A stretch of DNA of 41,427 nucleotides from Deltaproteobacteria bacterium (GTDB lineage: Bacteria; Desulfobacterota; Syntrophia; Syntrophales; UBA2185), in assembly GCA_016874835.1 (NCBI GenBank), contig VGTB01000006.1, positions 1 through 41,427 of the forward strand, read 5' to 3'. Shown in pieces: positions 34,866 to 41,427 of this stretch; within the stretch, counting starts at the first letter, position 1; every line of letters begins with the position of its first letter. Under the pieces are notes generated by a model, which did no database searches, had not been told where the DNA came from, and worked only from the letters and a program-made list of their open reading frames with translations. The translations under genes were made by a program, and so were the position numbers.

Positions 34866-35135
34866 ATGAGAATAGGAAGATACCTTATTGTATTTGTTTT
34901 CATCATGAGTCTGATCATTACATTTGGCAAGAGGGGCGTTATTGACAATTATGCGATGAAAGAACAATTGTCGGCCCTGAAGAAAACGAACCATGATCTT
35001 GTTCTTGAAAACAGGGATTTAAAAAAAACAATCATGTTAATGAGAAGCGATCTGCAGTATATTGAAGTGGTAGCACGTAACGATCTTGGAATGGTCAGAA
35101 AAGGGGATCTGGTATATCGTTACCAGACACGGTGA
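34866..35135 (+). CDS. FtsB/DivIC-like septum formation initiator
   Basis: An 89-residue bitopic membrane protein. A short basic N-terminus (MRIGR) leads into one transmembrane helix (YLIVFVFIMSLIITF), then a periplasmic coiled coil (about residues 30-65, MKEQLSALKKTNHDLVLENRDLKK) and a C-terminal segment (YIEVVARNDLGMVRKGDLVYRY). This matches the FtsB/DivIC family, which links FtsQ and FtsL in the divisome. The usual neighbour eno is absent. Instead it precedes pilM by four bases, an unusual coupling of a division gene to pilus genes. Confidence 0.85.
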   Translation: MRIGRYLIVFVFIMSLIITFGKRGVIDNYAMKEQLSALKKTNHDLVLENRDLKKTIMLMRSDLQYIEVVARNDLGMVRKGDLVYRYQTR

Positions 35136-35139
35136 TCCT

Positions 35140-36267
35140 ATGGTGGATTTTAAAAAGTTGTTCTCAGGGGTTCCAAAAGGGATCAGCCTTGATTTCATAA
35201 GGGATCTGTTCCCGGGCAGCAAGCTGCTCGCCGGGCTTGACGTGGGGTCCAGCTCCATAAAGCTTGCCGAGATTGAAGAGACGGCAAAAGGGCGAATTCT
35301 CAGTCGCTTTTACCAGCTGCCTTTGACAAAGGGTATTATTGAAGAAGGCGTCGCCGTTGAAACGCAGGAGCTGTCCCAGAGGATCAAAGAGTTGCTGAAG
35401 AAGTCCGGGTGTAAAAGGAGAAAGATTGTCACATCACTGTCGGGGCACTCCGTCATTGTGAAGAAGGTGACATTTGCCACCATGGAAGACGCGGAACTGC
35501 GTGAACTGATAAAGGACGAGGCGGGGAAATATCTGCCTTTTGACAATATGGATGACGTCGGCTTCGATTTTCAAATCCTGGGTGAAAATGAATACAACCC
35601 CAATCAGATGGATGTCATCATCGTTGCGGCGAAGCAGGATATTATTGATGGTTATACGGGAGCGATACAGCAGGCGGGGTATGCCCCTGTCATCATGGAT
35701 GTGGACTCTTTTGCTCTGGAAACCATGTATGAGCAGAACTATGAGTTTGAAGAGCATGAAATGGCGGTTCTCATCAACATCGGGGCAAGTATCACGAACA
35801 TCAATGTGGTCAAAGCGGGAGCTTCGATCTTTACCCGGGATTTTACCCTGGCGGGAAATTCCATAACGGAGGCTCTCCAGCAAAAATTGGGGGTGACATT
35901 CGAGGAGGCGGAAAAGATCAAGGTCGATGGCCCGGAGGGCGATGAATCGGTGCAAAGGGAGTTCAGGGAAAGTCTGCTTGCCTATGCCGATCCCATATGT
36001 TCGGAAATTGAAAGGTCTATAGATTACTTCAGGTCGACCTACGGCGGTGAATATCTGAAGCATGTGCTCCTTTGCGGGGGCAGTGCAAAGATTCCCGGTA
36101 TCGTGAACGATCTTTCCCAGAGGTTAAATCTTGACGTTGAGATTGCAAATCCATTCAAAAAAATAGGCTACAATCCCCAAGCCATAGATCCTTCTACCAT
36201 AGAGCGTATCGCTCCCATTGCCGCGGTCGGGGTGGGGCTCGCCCTCAGGAAGGTGGGTGACAAATGA
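35140..36267 (+). CDS. pilM: Type IV pilus assembly ATPase-like protein PilM
   Basis: A cytoplasmic actin-fold protein that binds the N-terminus of PilN and forms the inner-membrane alignment complex of the pilus machine. From the ATG at 35140 the product has 375 residues. Nucleotide-binding parts are LAGLDVGSSSIKLAEI (about 30-45), VLINIGASITNINVVKAG and VLLCGGSAKIPGIV. A longer frame to 35086 overlaps ftsB and is less likely. pilN begins at an ATGA overlap. Confidence 0.96.
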   Translation: MVDFKKLFSGVPKGISLDFIRDLFPGSKLLAGLDVGSSSIKLAEIEETAKGRILSRFYQLPLTKGIIEEGVAVETQELSQRIKELLKKSGCKRRKIVTSLSGHSVIVKKVTFATMEDAELRELIKDEAGKYLPFDNMDDVGFDFQILGENEYNPNQMDVIIVAAKQDIIDGYTGAIQQAGYAPVIMDVDSFALETMYEQNYEFEEHEMAVLINIGASITNINVVKAGASIFTRDFTLAGNSITEALQQKLGVTFEEAEKIKVDGPEGDESVQREFRESLLAYADPICSEIERSIDYFRSTYGGEYLKHVLLCGGSAKIPGIVNDLSQRLNLDVEIANPFKKIGYNPQAIDPSTIERIAPIAAVGVGLALRKVGDK

Positions 36268-36806
36268 TCAGGATAAATCTTCTTCCCTACCGGGAAAAGG
36301 AAAAAAAGGAAGGTGTGGCGCGTCAGGTTGTGATTCTCGCCGGTACCTTAATCCTTTTCCTTATCGTGGTCGGCTCTGTGCAACTCTATATGAGCATGAA
36401 AATCAGCAGCCTGGAGGCAAGTGTCAAAGAACAGGAAGAAAAGCTTGCCAAGCTTACCAAGGTCATCGGAGATATCGAGGGATTCAAGAAAGACAAGGCG
36501 GTACTTGAGAAAAAATTGGGGATCATCAACAATCTCGAAGCAAACCGGTTGGCCCCTGTCATTATGCTGGATGAACTGACGAAGCTGGTCCCCACAAAGG
36601 ATGTGTGGCTCGACAGGCTCTCGGAAAAAGGAAAGGACCTCATGATCGAGGGTACGGCGAGAAACAATATTGCCGTCGCCCATTTCATGAAGAATCTCGC
36701 GGGAGCTTCTTTCATCAAATCGGTTGACCTGGTCTCTACCAGGGAAAAAGATGTCTCGGGTGTCAAACTGCAGCTGTTTATCATATCGTGCGTGAAGAAG
36801 GGATAG
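36264..36806 (+). CDS. pilN: Type IV pilus assembly protein PilN
   Basis: A 180-residue bitopic inner-membrane protein. The N-terminal motif IRINLLPYREKE (residues 2-13) is the segment that PilM grips. A transmembrane helix (about 21-43, VVILAGTLILFLIVVGSVQLYM) is followed by a coiled coil (about 45-75) and a ferredoxin-like periplasmic domain that pairs with PilO. The start overlaps the pilM stop, and pilO follows after seven bases. Confidence 0.95.
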   Translation: MIRINLLPYREKEKKEGVARQVVILAGTLILFLIVVGSVQLYMSMKISSLEASVKEQEEKLAKLTKVIGDIEGFKKDKAVLEKKLGIINNLEANRLAPVIMLDELTKLVPTKDVWLDRLSEKGKDLMIEGTARNNIAVAHFMKNLAGASFIKSVDLVSTREKDVSGVKLQLFIISCVKKG

Positions 36807-36813
36807 CAATCAT

Positions 36814-37530
36814 ATGGCTCTCACTCTTGCAAGCATTCAGGAATCAATCAAGAAAATACCGCCCAAGCAGAAGGTATTGATCATCTGCGCGGTCTATTTA
36901 CTCCTGGCTGCAGCATATTATTTCTCATTCCTGCAGTTCTCCCTTGAGACGAAGGGCACACTTGATACCAAGTTGTCCGGCCTCCAAACCCAGGTTGAAG
37001 AGAAGGAACGCCTGGCGGCGCAGAAGCACCGGTATATCAGGGAATTGAACGAAATGAAGGAAACGTTGAAGCTGGCCCTGACAAAGCTCCCCGACAAGCG
37101 GGAGATCCCCGGTCTCCTGTATTCCGTTGCTCAGGCGGGAAAGGAAACGGGAATAGATTTTATCCTTTTCATGCCCAAACCGGCGGTGAAACCACCGGAA
37201 CCGGCACAACCCGCCAAAAAACCGGAAGATGCCAAGGGTGCTCCTCCCGGGAAACCGGGGGCACCGCCGGTGGAGGAAAAATTTTATGAGGAGATACCCG
37301 TCGACGTTTCCGTGAACGGCAGCTACCATAATACCGCTATCTTCTTCGAAAAGGTGGCGAAGCTCCCCCGGATTGTGAACGTCGAGAACATTTCCATGTC
37401 GGAAGTAAAGGGACAGAAGGGACGACGCGGGCACATGGTAAATACGACCTGTGTGATCAAAACGTATATGTTCCTGGAAAAAATGGAAGAGAAAAAGGCT
37501 GATGAGAAAAAGGCTCCTGAAAAGAAGTGA
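36814..37530 (+). CDS. pilO: Type IV pilus assembly protein PilO
   Basis: A 238-residue inner-membrane protein that dimerises with PilN and binds PilP. The transmembrane helix is about residues 22-42 (VLIICAVYLLLAAAYYFSFL) and the coiled coil about 45-85. A Pro/Ala/Lys-rich insertion (about 128-160) interrupts the periplasmic domain and is longer than in many homologues. The C-terminus is a run of Lys and Glu. AAGGGA lies ten bases before the ATG. The 3' end overlaps pilP by 29 bases. Confidence 0.94.
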   Translation: MALTLASIQESIKKIPPKQKVLIICAVYLLLAAAYYFSFLQFSLETKGTLDTKLSGLQTQVEEKERLAAQKHRYIRELNEMKETLKLALTKLPDKREIPGLLYSVAQAGKETGIDFILFMPKPAVKPPEPAQPAKKPEDAKGAPPGKPGAPPVEEKFYEEIPVDVSVNGSYHNTAIFFEKVAKLPRIVNVENISMSEVKGQKGRRGHMVNTTCVIKTYMFLEKMEEKKADEKKAPEKK

Positions 37531-38065
37531 TCCGCTCGTATGCATGATGACGCTCCTGCTGGCGGTAATGGCCGTGGTGATGGTATCGGAAGGTTTTGCC
37601 GCCGATCCGACGAAACCGGGTGCTGCGGTGAAAGCCGCCGACGCCAAGGCAGAAGATGCGAAGGCAGTCGGGATGAAGCCGGCTCCTGAATACCGGTACA
37701 ATCCCACGGGTAAACCGGATCCGTTCAAACCTTTCATAGAAGAGGAGATTACGGAGAAGCAGAAGCTGGAGAAAAGGAAAGAAGCACTGCCCATATCTCC
37801 TTTACAGAGGGCAGGTGTTGAACAGTTCAGGCTTGTGGGCATCGCAGGTACCGAGTCTTCAAGAAAAGCGATCGTCCAGGATGTGAATAATAAATTCTAT
37901 CCCATCTTTGTGGGAACCATCATCGGAAGGAATAATGGTAAAGTTGTGGAGATACTCGCAGATCGGGTCATCGTTGAAGAAGCTGCCGGAACCCGTGCCG
38001 GGAAGGCGGTGACCAAGAAGATCACGATAAAGCTCCGTAAAGATGAAGGTGAGGAAAAGCCATGA
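37502..38065 (+). CDS. pilP: Type IV pilus assembly protein PilP
   Basis: A 187-residue periplasmic protein linking PilN/PilO to the PilQ secretin. An N-terminal hydrophobic segment (MMTLLLAVMAVVMVSEGFA, about 15-33) precedes an Ala/Lys-rich linker and the family motif YRYNPTGKPDPFKPF (about 64-78). A beta-sandwich (LVGIAGTESSRKAIVQD onwards) follows. Most PilP proteins are lipoproteins, but no lipobox cysteine is visible here, so it may be secreted or held by an uncleaved anchor. It overlaps pilO and pilQ, showing tight coupling. Confidence 0.93.
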   Translation: MRKRLLKRSDPLVCMMTLLLAVMAVVMVSEGFAADPTKPGAAVKAADAKAEDAKAVGMKPAPEYRYNPTGKPDPFKPFIEEEITEKQKLEKRKEALPISPLQRAGVEQFRLVGIAGTESSRKAIVQDVNNKFYPIFVGTIIGRNNGKVVEILADRVIVEEAAGTRAGKAVTKKITIKLRKDEGEEKP

Positions 38066-39795
38066 AAAAGAGCGTGTCTTGGATTGCTTTCTTAGTTGGT
38101 TTTATGGTGTTGTTCGTGTGCGTCCAGTTGACGCAGAGTGCGCCGCCCGGACCGTCCGATCCAGCCAAGCCGGAGATCTCCGCCACTGGAGAGAGTGTCG
38201 GGTACCTGGAGGATGTCATTTTCGAGAAGCTGAAGGGCAAGGAGCGAATTACACTCGTCGTGACGAAGCAGTCCGGTGTGAACATAGAGAGTACTGCCGG
38301 GAATACCGTGCAGGTAAAGATGACAAATGTGTTCGTACCTGAAGAACTCAGGAAATCGCTGGGCGAGGGCAGGCTTGCCAACGTCATCCGGGTGTTGCCG
38401 GTTCAGCAGGCCGGTGAAGGCATTCCGGTGGCCATTCTGGCGATAGATCTGAGGGAAAAGGTGCCGTACAGTGTCAGCCAGAGAGGGCTCAACGTCCTCA
38501 TCGATTTTAATGTGGCGAGTCTCGAGGCGAAGCTCCCCGCGGAGACGGCAAAGACACCTGAAACTGCGAAAGAAGCAGTCAGGAAAGAGCCGGCGAAAGA
38601 ACCGGCAAGAGAACCGGGGTTACCGACGTATACTGGTCGCAAAATATCCCTGGATTTCCAGGATGCGAATATAAAGGCGGTTCTCCGGCTCCTCGCCGAG
38701 GAGGGGGGAATAACCATCGTTTCCGGTGATGATGTGAAGGGAAACGTGACCGTGCACATGAAGAAGGTCCCCTGGGATCAGGCCCTTGACACTATTCTCA
38801 GCATCATGGGTCTGGCGAAAAAGCAGATGGGCGATGTGATCAGCGTGATGTCGCTGGAGAGGATGAAAAAAGATGAGGCCGACCGGAAGGCGGGGGAGGA
38901 GGATCGTCTCAAGGCGGAATTGATAGCGAAAAAGGCGGAACAGGAGCGCCTGGAAGAAAGGGGAAAGTTGAGACAGGTGGCCATAGAGGCGAAGATCGTC
39001 GAGGCGACGGACGAATTCGTGCGAAACCTGGGGGTACGCTGGGGAGGCGTTCAATACGGTATGCTGGGGGATTATAACTTTGGCTTAATGGCAGGAACGA
39101 ATCCTGACAGGACACGGGCACAGGCATGGAGCTACCCTGCTAATATTCCTTTCACTGATGCTACCGGTAAAGCATTAACCGCATTCGCTGTGAATTATCC
39201 AGCAGCCGTGAGTGCACCGACCCTGGGGCTTGTTATCGGTGGGTCTCGCGCTGTCCTTGAGGCCCAACTGCAGGCTCTGGAAACGACGAGTGATGGCAAA
39301 ATCATTTCATCGCCGAAGATCACCACGATGGATAACGTTAAGGCAACGATCAAGCAGGGTGAGGAGATACCCTACATTACCATAGACAAGGACGGGAACA
39401 GGAGTATAAGCTTCAAGGAAGCCGTGCTGAAACTCGACGTCAAGCCGAAGATCACCCCTGACGGTACGATCTCCATGGAGATCAAGGCCACAAACGATTT
39501 TGCGGACTACAGCAAGGCCGCGCAACTTGGGGGGAACCCCCCGATCAATAAGAGCGAGGTGGAGTCGAAAATCGTCGTTCAGGATGGCGATACCATCGTC
39601 ATCGGGGGCATCCTGAAAACGCAGGATTACAAGGACGTTTCCGGCATTCCCTGGCTCTCCAAGATACCTGTCCTCGGGTGGCTCTTCAAATATGAGGCCG
39701 TCACGAAAAAACGGAGACAGCTCCTGATATTCATCACTCCGAAGGTCATGCAGGAAGGCGCGGTAGCGGAACAGCCGGGGCAGATAAAAGGATAA
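38062..39795 (+). CDS. pilQ: Type IV pilus secretin PilQ
   Basis: Outer-membrane channel through which the pilus passes. At 577 residues it is shorter than the 700-900 typical of many PilQ proteins. A signal peptide (1 to about 27) is followed by one AMIN domain (about 45-155), a Pro/Glu/Lys-rich linker and an STN domain (about 190-250, ISLDFQDANIKAVLRLLAEE). An N-domain (RQVAIEAKIVEATDEF) and the secretin beta-barrel (SSPKITTMDNVKATIKQGEE, VVQDGDTIVIGGILKTQ, VLGWLFKYEAVTKKRRQLLI) complete it. It begins at an ATGA overlap with pilP and is the last gene of the pilMNOPQ operon. Confidence 0.97.
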   Translation: MKKSVSWIAFLVGFMVLFVCVQLTQSAPPGPSDPAKPEISATGESVGYLEDVIFEKLKGKERITLVVTKQSGVNIESTAGNTVQVKMTNVFVPEELRKSLGEGRLANVIRVLPVQQAGEGIPVAILAIDLREKVPYSVSQRGLNVLIDFNVASLEAKLPAETAKTPETAKEAVRKEPAKEPAREPGLPTYTGRKISLDFQDANIKAVLRLLAEEGGITIVSGDDVKGNVTVHMKKVPWDQALDTILSIMGLAKKQMGDVISVMSLERMKKDEADRKAGEEDRLKAELIAKKAEQERLEERGKLRQVAIEAKIVEATDEFVRNLGVRWGGVQYGMLGDYNFGLMAGTNPDRTRAQAWSYPANIPFTDATGKALTAFAVNYPAAVSAPTLGLVIGGSRAVLEAQLQALETTSDGKIISSPKITTMDNVKATIKQGEEIPYITIDKDGNRSISFKEAVLKLDVKPKITPDGTISMEIKATNDFADYSKAAQLGGNPPINKSEVESKIVVQDGDTIVIGGILKTQDYKDVSGIPWLSKIPVLGWLFKYEAVTKKRRQLLIFITPKVMQEGAVAEQPGQIKG

Positions 39796-39831
39796 AGTCT
39801 CCTCATTTCTCAGAGATGTTCAAGAAAGACC

Positions 39832-39969
39832 ACTGAGAGCTTTGAAAAATTCCTGCGTTGTCATTTCGACCGAAGGGAGAAATCTTACAAGCCATCGGCA
39901 AATTATAAGATTGTCACGTCGCTTCGCTCCTCACAATGACGATTATAGTGGATTTTCAAAACTCTCAGT
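39832..39969. repeat. MITE-like inverted-repeat element (about 138 bp)
   Basis: The outer arms, 39832-39853 and 39950-39969, are nearly perfect inverted repeats (ACTGAGAG then TTGAAAA, against TTTTCAAA then CTCTCAGT). The inner arms GTCATTTCGAC (39860-39870) and the region ending CACAATGAC (39932-39940) pair imperfectly, with AAATCTT and AAGATT facing each other. The inner part resembles the dispersed GTCATTGCGAGGAGCGAAGC repeats common in many bacterial genomes. No open frame lies inside it, so it is most likely a non-autonomous mobile repeat. Confidence 0.75.
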
Positions 39970-39978
39970 GTGTTTCTT

Positions 39979-39998
39979 TCTCCCGCGTACGCGGGAGA
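39979..39998. repeat. 20-bp perfect GC-rich palindrome
   Basis: TCTCCCGCGTACGCGGGAGA is fully self-complementary and lies ten bases after the inverted-repeat element, 28 bases before the TPR lipoprotein gene. It resembles dispersed CCCGCGTACGCGGG palindromes seen in many deltaproteobacterial genomes. As RNA it would form a very stable hairpin, but it has no good T-run. Confidence 0.7.
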
Positions 39999-40026
39999 TT
40001 TTCGTCATGAATACCGGGGTTGGAGT

Positions 40027-40812
40027 ATGAGCCGAGCGAAAGTAAATTTGACGTGTGCTGCGATAATAGCTTTGATTGCGGTGCTGGCGGCATGCGGGAC
40101 AAGCCCGTGGAAACAGGACAAGGCGAATGCTCACCTCAATATCGGCATAGCCTATCTGGGCTCGGAGCGGTTCAACGATGCCCTCAAAGAGCTTTTAGAG
40201 GCGGAGAAATTCGCGCCGGACGACCCCCAAATCCATTACTACATGGGGATTGCATACTACGGGAAGGCCCTGCCCGAGAAGGCGGCCGATGAATTCAAGA
40301 AGGCCATATCCCTGAAATCCGATTATTCGGAGGCCCACAATTTCCTGGGAAGACTCTATATGGAAAAGAGCCTCTGGGATGATGCGATCGCGGCATTCAA
40401 AGAAGCCCTTGCCAATATCCTCTATGAAACACCGGACAAGGCCCTTTTCAACATGGCGAGGGCCTACCATGGAAAGGGCGATTACCAAAAAGCCCTGAGT
40501 ACCTACGAAGAGGCAAAGAACAAGCAACCCCATACCATCCCGCCCCCCCTGATAGACCATTACATCGGGATTACCTTTTTTGCCAAGGGAGATATGGAAA
40601 AGGCGATCCAGTATTTTACCACATCCCTCAAGCAGGCCCCTGCCCTGGTCGAATCCCGGTACTGGCTGGGACAATGCTACATGAAGCTCAATGACATGGA
40701 AAAGGCGAAGGCAGAATTCAGGGCCATTCTCAAAATCACGCCTGAATCCGAACTGGGGATAGCGGCAAAAAGAAGCCTCGATATGATCGAGGCTTCCCGT
40801 TACCGTCCCTGA
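40027..40812 (+). CDS. TPR-repeat lipoprotein, PilF/PilW pilotin-like
   Basis: A 261-residue lipoprotein starting at the ATG at 40027 (GGAG just upstream). The signal ends in the lipobox LAAC, with Cys23 as the lipidated residue. About six tetratricopeptide repeats follow, for example AHLNIGIAYLGSERFNDALKE, IHYYMGIAYYGKALPEKAAD and AHNFLGRLYMEKSLWDDAIA. Its place after pilMNOPQ and its layout match the PilF/PilW pilotins that carry PilQ to the outer membrane. It is nevertheless separated from pilQ by a repeat element. Other TPR lipoproteins look alike, so the pilotin role is an inference. It converges on the pilY1-like gene 12 bases away. Confidence 0.82.
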   Translation: MSRAKVNLTCAAIIALIAVLAACGTSPWKQDKANAHLNIGIAYLGSERFNDALKELLEAEKFAPDDPQIHYYMGIAYYGKALPEKAADEFKKAISLKSDYSEAHNFLGRLYMEKSLWDDAIAAFKEALANILYETPDKALFNMARAYHGKGDYQKALSTYEEAKNKQPHTIPPPLIDHYIGITFFAKGDMEKAIQYFTTSLKQAPALVESRYWLGQCYMKLNDMEKAKAEFRAILKITPESELGIAAKRSLDMIEASRYRP

Positions 40813-40824
40813 TGATGACTGTTC

Positions 40825-41427
40825 CTACTGGAGTCTTCGGTCTCTCCAGAAGAGGATGTTCGTCCGGTTCGACAGTCCCGGAGGATCGATGTTCACCCGG
40901 AATGTGCTTCCTCCTGTCCCTGCACCACCACTCACCGTTACGTAGAGGTCAGGAGTGGGTGATCCCCCCGGTTTCAGCGAAAGGATAGGCGCGGAGGCAA
41001 TACCGCTTCCGATTCCCGTGCTCCGGGACCCTCCGGAAAGGGCGCCGGCGCCCGAGGTGTACTTGAGGGCAAAGAGAGATGCCGCCCCTCCCTGTTCACA
41101 GGGGTTGCCCCCGCTGGGCGGGTTAAAGGTGGTGAAATACACGACGCCGCCGAATACGGCGGGGTCAGCCAGGATCTTCTCCCCGCTTCCGGACAGGTTG
41201 ACGTAGTACCCCTTCTTCGTGGAGGTGGTTTGATCGAATGAGGAGCCTGCCGAGGTAATGTTGTCCAGGTCGTTGATACCATACGTCGTAGTGCGATCGT
41301 TATCCATCAAAGCGAAGAACTTTTCCTGGGCGCTGGGTGAGGTAGGGTCCGCCTTGTCTCCTGAGCCCCAGTAAACCCAGAGGTTTCCCGCCCCGTCTCT
41401 CGCCACGGCGGGCATCGTGTAAATCGG
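40825..41427 (-). CDS. pilY1: C-terminal part of a PilY1-like pilus-tip/beta-propeller protein (partial)
   Basis: The frame is open to the right edge of the window, so the start is missing. The 200 visible residues read PIYTMPAVARDGAGNLWVYW, then GSGDKADPTSP, FFALMDND, ADPAVFGGVVYFTTFNP and a Gly/Ser-rich strand region ending NILFWRDRRLQ. This is the end of the eight-bladed propeller of PilY1, the calcium-regulated pilus tip adhesin and assembly factor. The PxYTxPA and WVYWGSGDK pieces are diagnostic. Position next to pilot and pil genes supports the call. Identity is inferred from a fragment, so other propeller proteins remain possible. Confidence 0.8.
   Translation of the reverse strand, partial: PIYTMPAVARDGAGNLWVYWGSGDKADPTSPSAQEKFFALMDNDRTTTYGINDLDNITSAGSSFDQTTSTKKGYYVNLSGSGEKILADPAVFGGVVYFTTFNPPSGGNPCEQGGAASLFALKYTSGAGALSGGSRSTGIGSGIASAPILSLKPGGSPTPDLYVTVSGGAGTGGSTFRVNIDPPGLSNRTNILFWRDRRLQ

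Overview
This window looks like an ordinary chromosomal stretch from a Gram-negative, probably anaerobic bacterium of the former Deltaproteobacteria (Desulfobacterota), perhaps a Syntrophales-like syntroph. That placement is an inference from gene content, not from alignments. The supporting content is a complete type IV pilus pilMNOPQ operon, a TAXI-type TRAP transporter with a DUF1850 protein and a fused permease, selenocysteine machinery (selA), a DUF39 homocysteine-synthesis protein of the kind shared with methanogens, and the order rho-rpmE-prfA-prmC-murA-hisD. Most genes lie on the + strand and have convincing ribosome binding sites.

Layout. Positions 1-1500 hold the tail of a + strand gene and three small minus-strand genes (two membrane or zinc-ribbon proteins and a 64-residue unknown). 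Positions 1600-7000 are an uptake module: TAXI binding protein, an intrinsic terminator, DUF1850 protein, fused TRAP permease, and a 2,4-diaminopentanoate-dehydrogenase-like oxidoreductase. Positions 7200-8400 hold a small membrane protein that appears to lack an AUG start, an AtpZ-like protein and a peptide deformylase facing the other way. Positions 8560-12231 carry a HemW-like radical SAM protein, selA and an RluD-type pseudouridine synthase. Positions 12358-14065 are the only visibly disturbed part: a class V aminotransferase gene is cut off after about 128 codons and abuts an inverted membrane-protein gene, a 57-residue secreted peptide gene with a terminator in its leader, and about 415 bases of AT-rich non-coding DNA.

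Positions 14066-21436 return to core genes: pgeF, rho, rpmE, prfA, prmC, murA and hisD. A tRNA-Gly(CCC) gene follows, with its own promoter and terminator. Positions 21787-33282 form the classic translation and RNA-metabolism cluster: rimP-nusA-infB-ylxP-rbfA-nrnA-truB-rpsO-pnp, then an M16 protease and dut. Many of these genes overlap by a few bases, so they are probably translated together. The DUF39 gene follows, then a small XRE regulator behind a strong -35 box and a 16-bp palindrome, then an FtsB/DivIC-like gene that leads directly into pilMNOPQ. A 138-bp MITE-like inverted-repeat element and a 20-bp palindrome separate pilQ from a TPR pilotin-like lipoprotein. The window ends inside a convergent pilY1-like gene.

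I did not find a convincing wholly new multi-gene system. The most notable items are the probable AUA/AUC start codon at 7208-7213, the terminator placed directly before the DUF1850 start, the rearranged aminotransferase locus with its terminator-led secreted peptide, and several structured intergenic RNAs in the infB-pnp cluster. No CRISPR array, rRNA, transposase or phage gene was seen.
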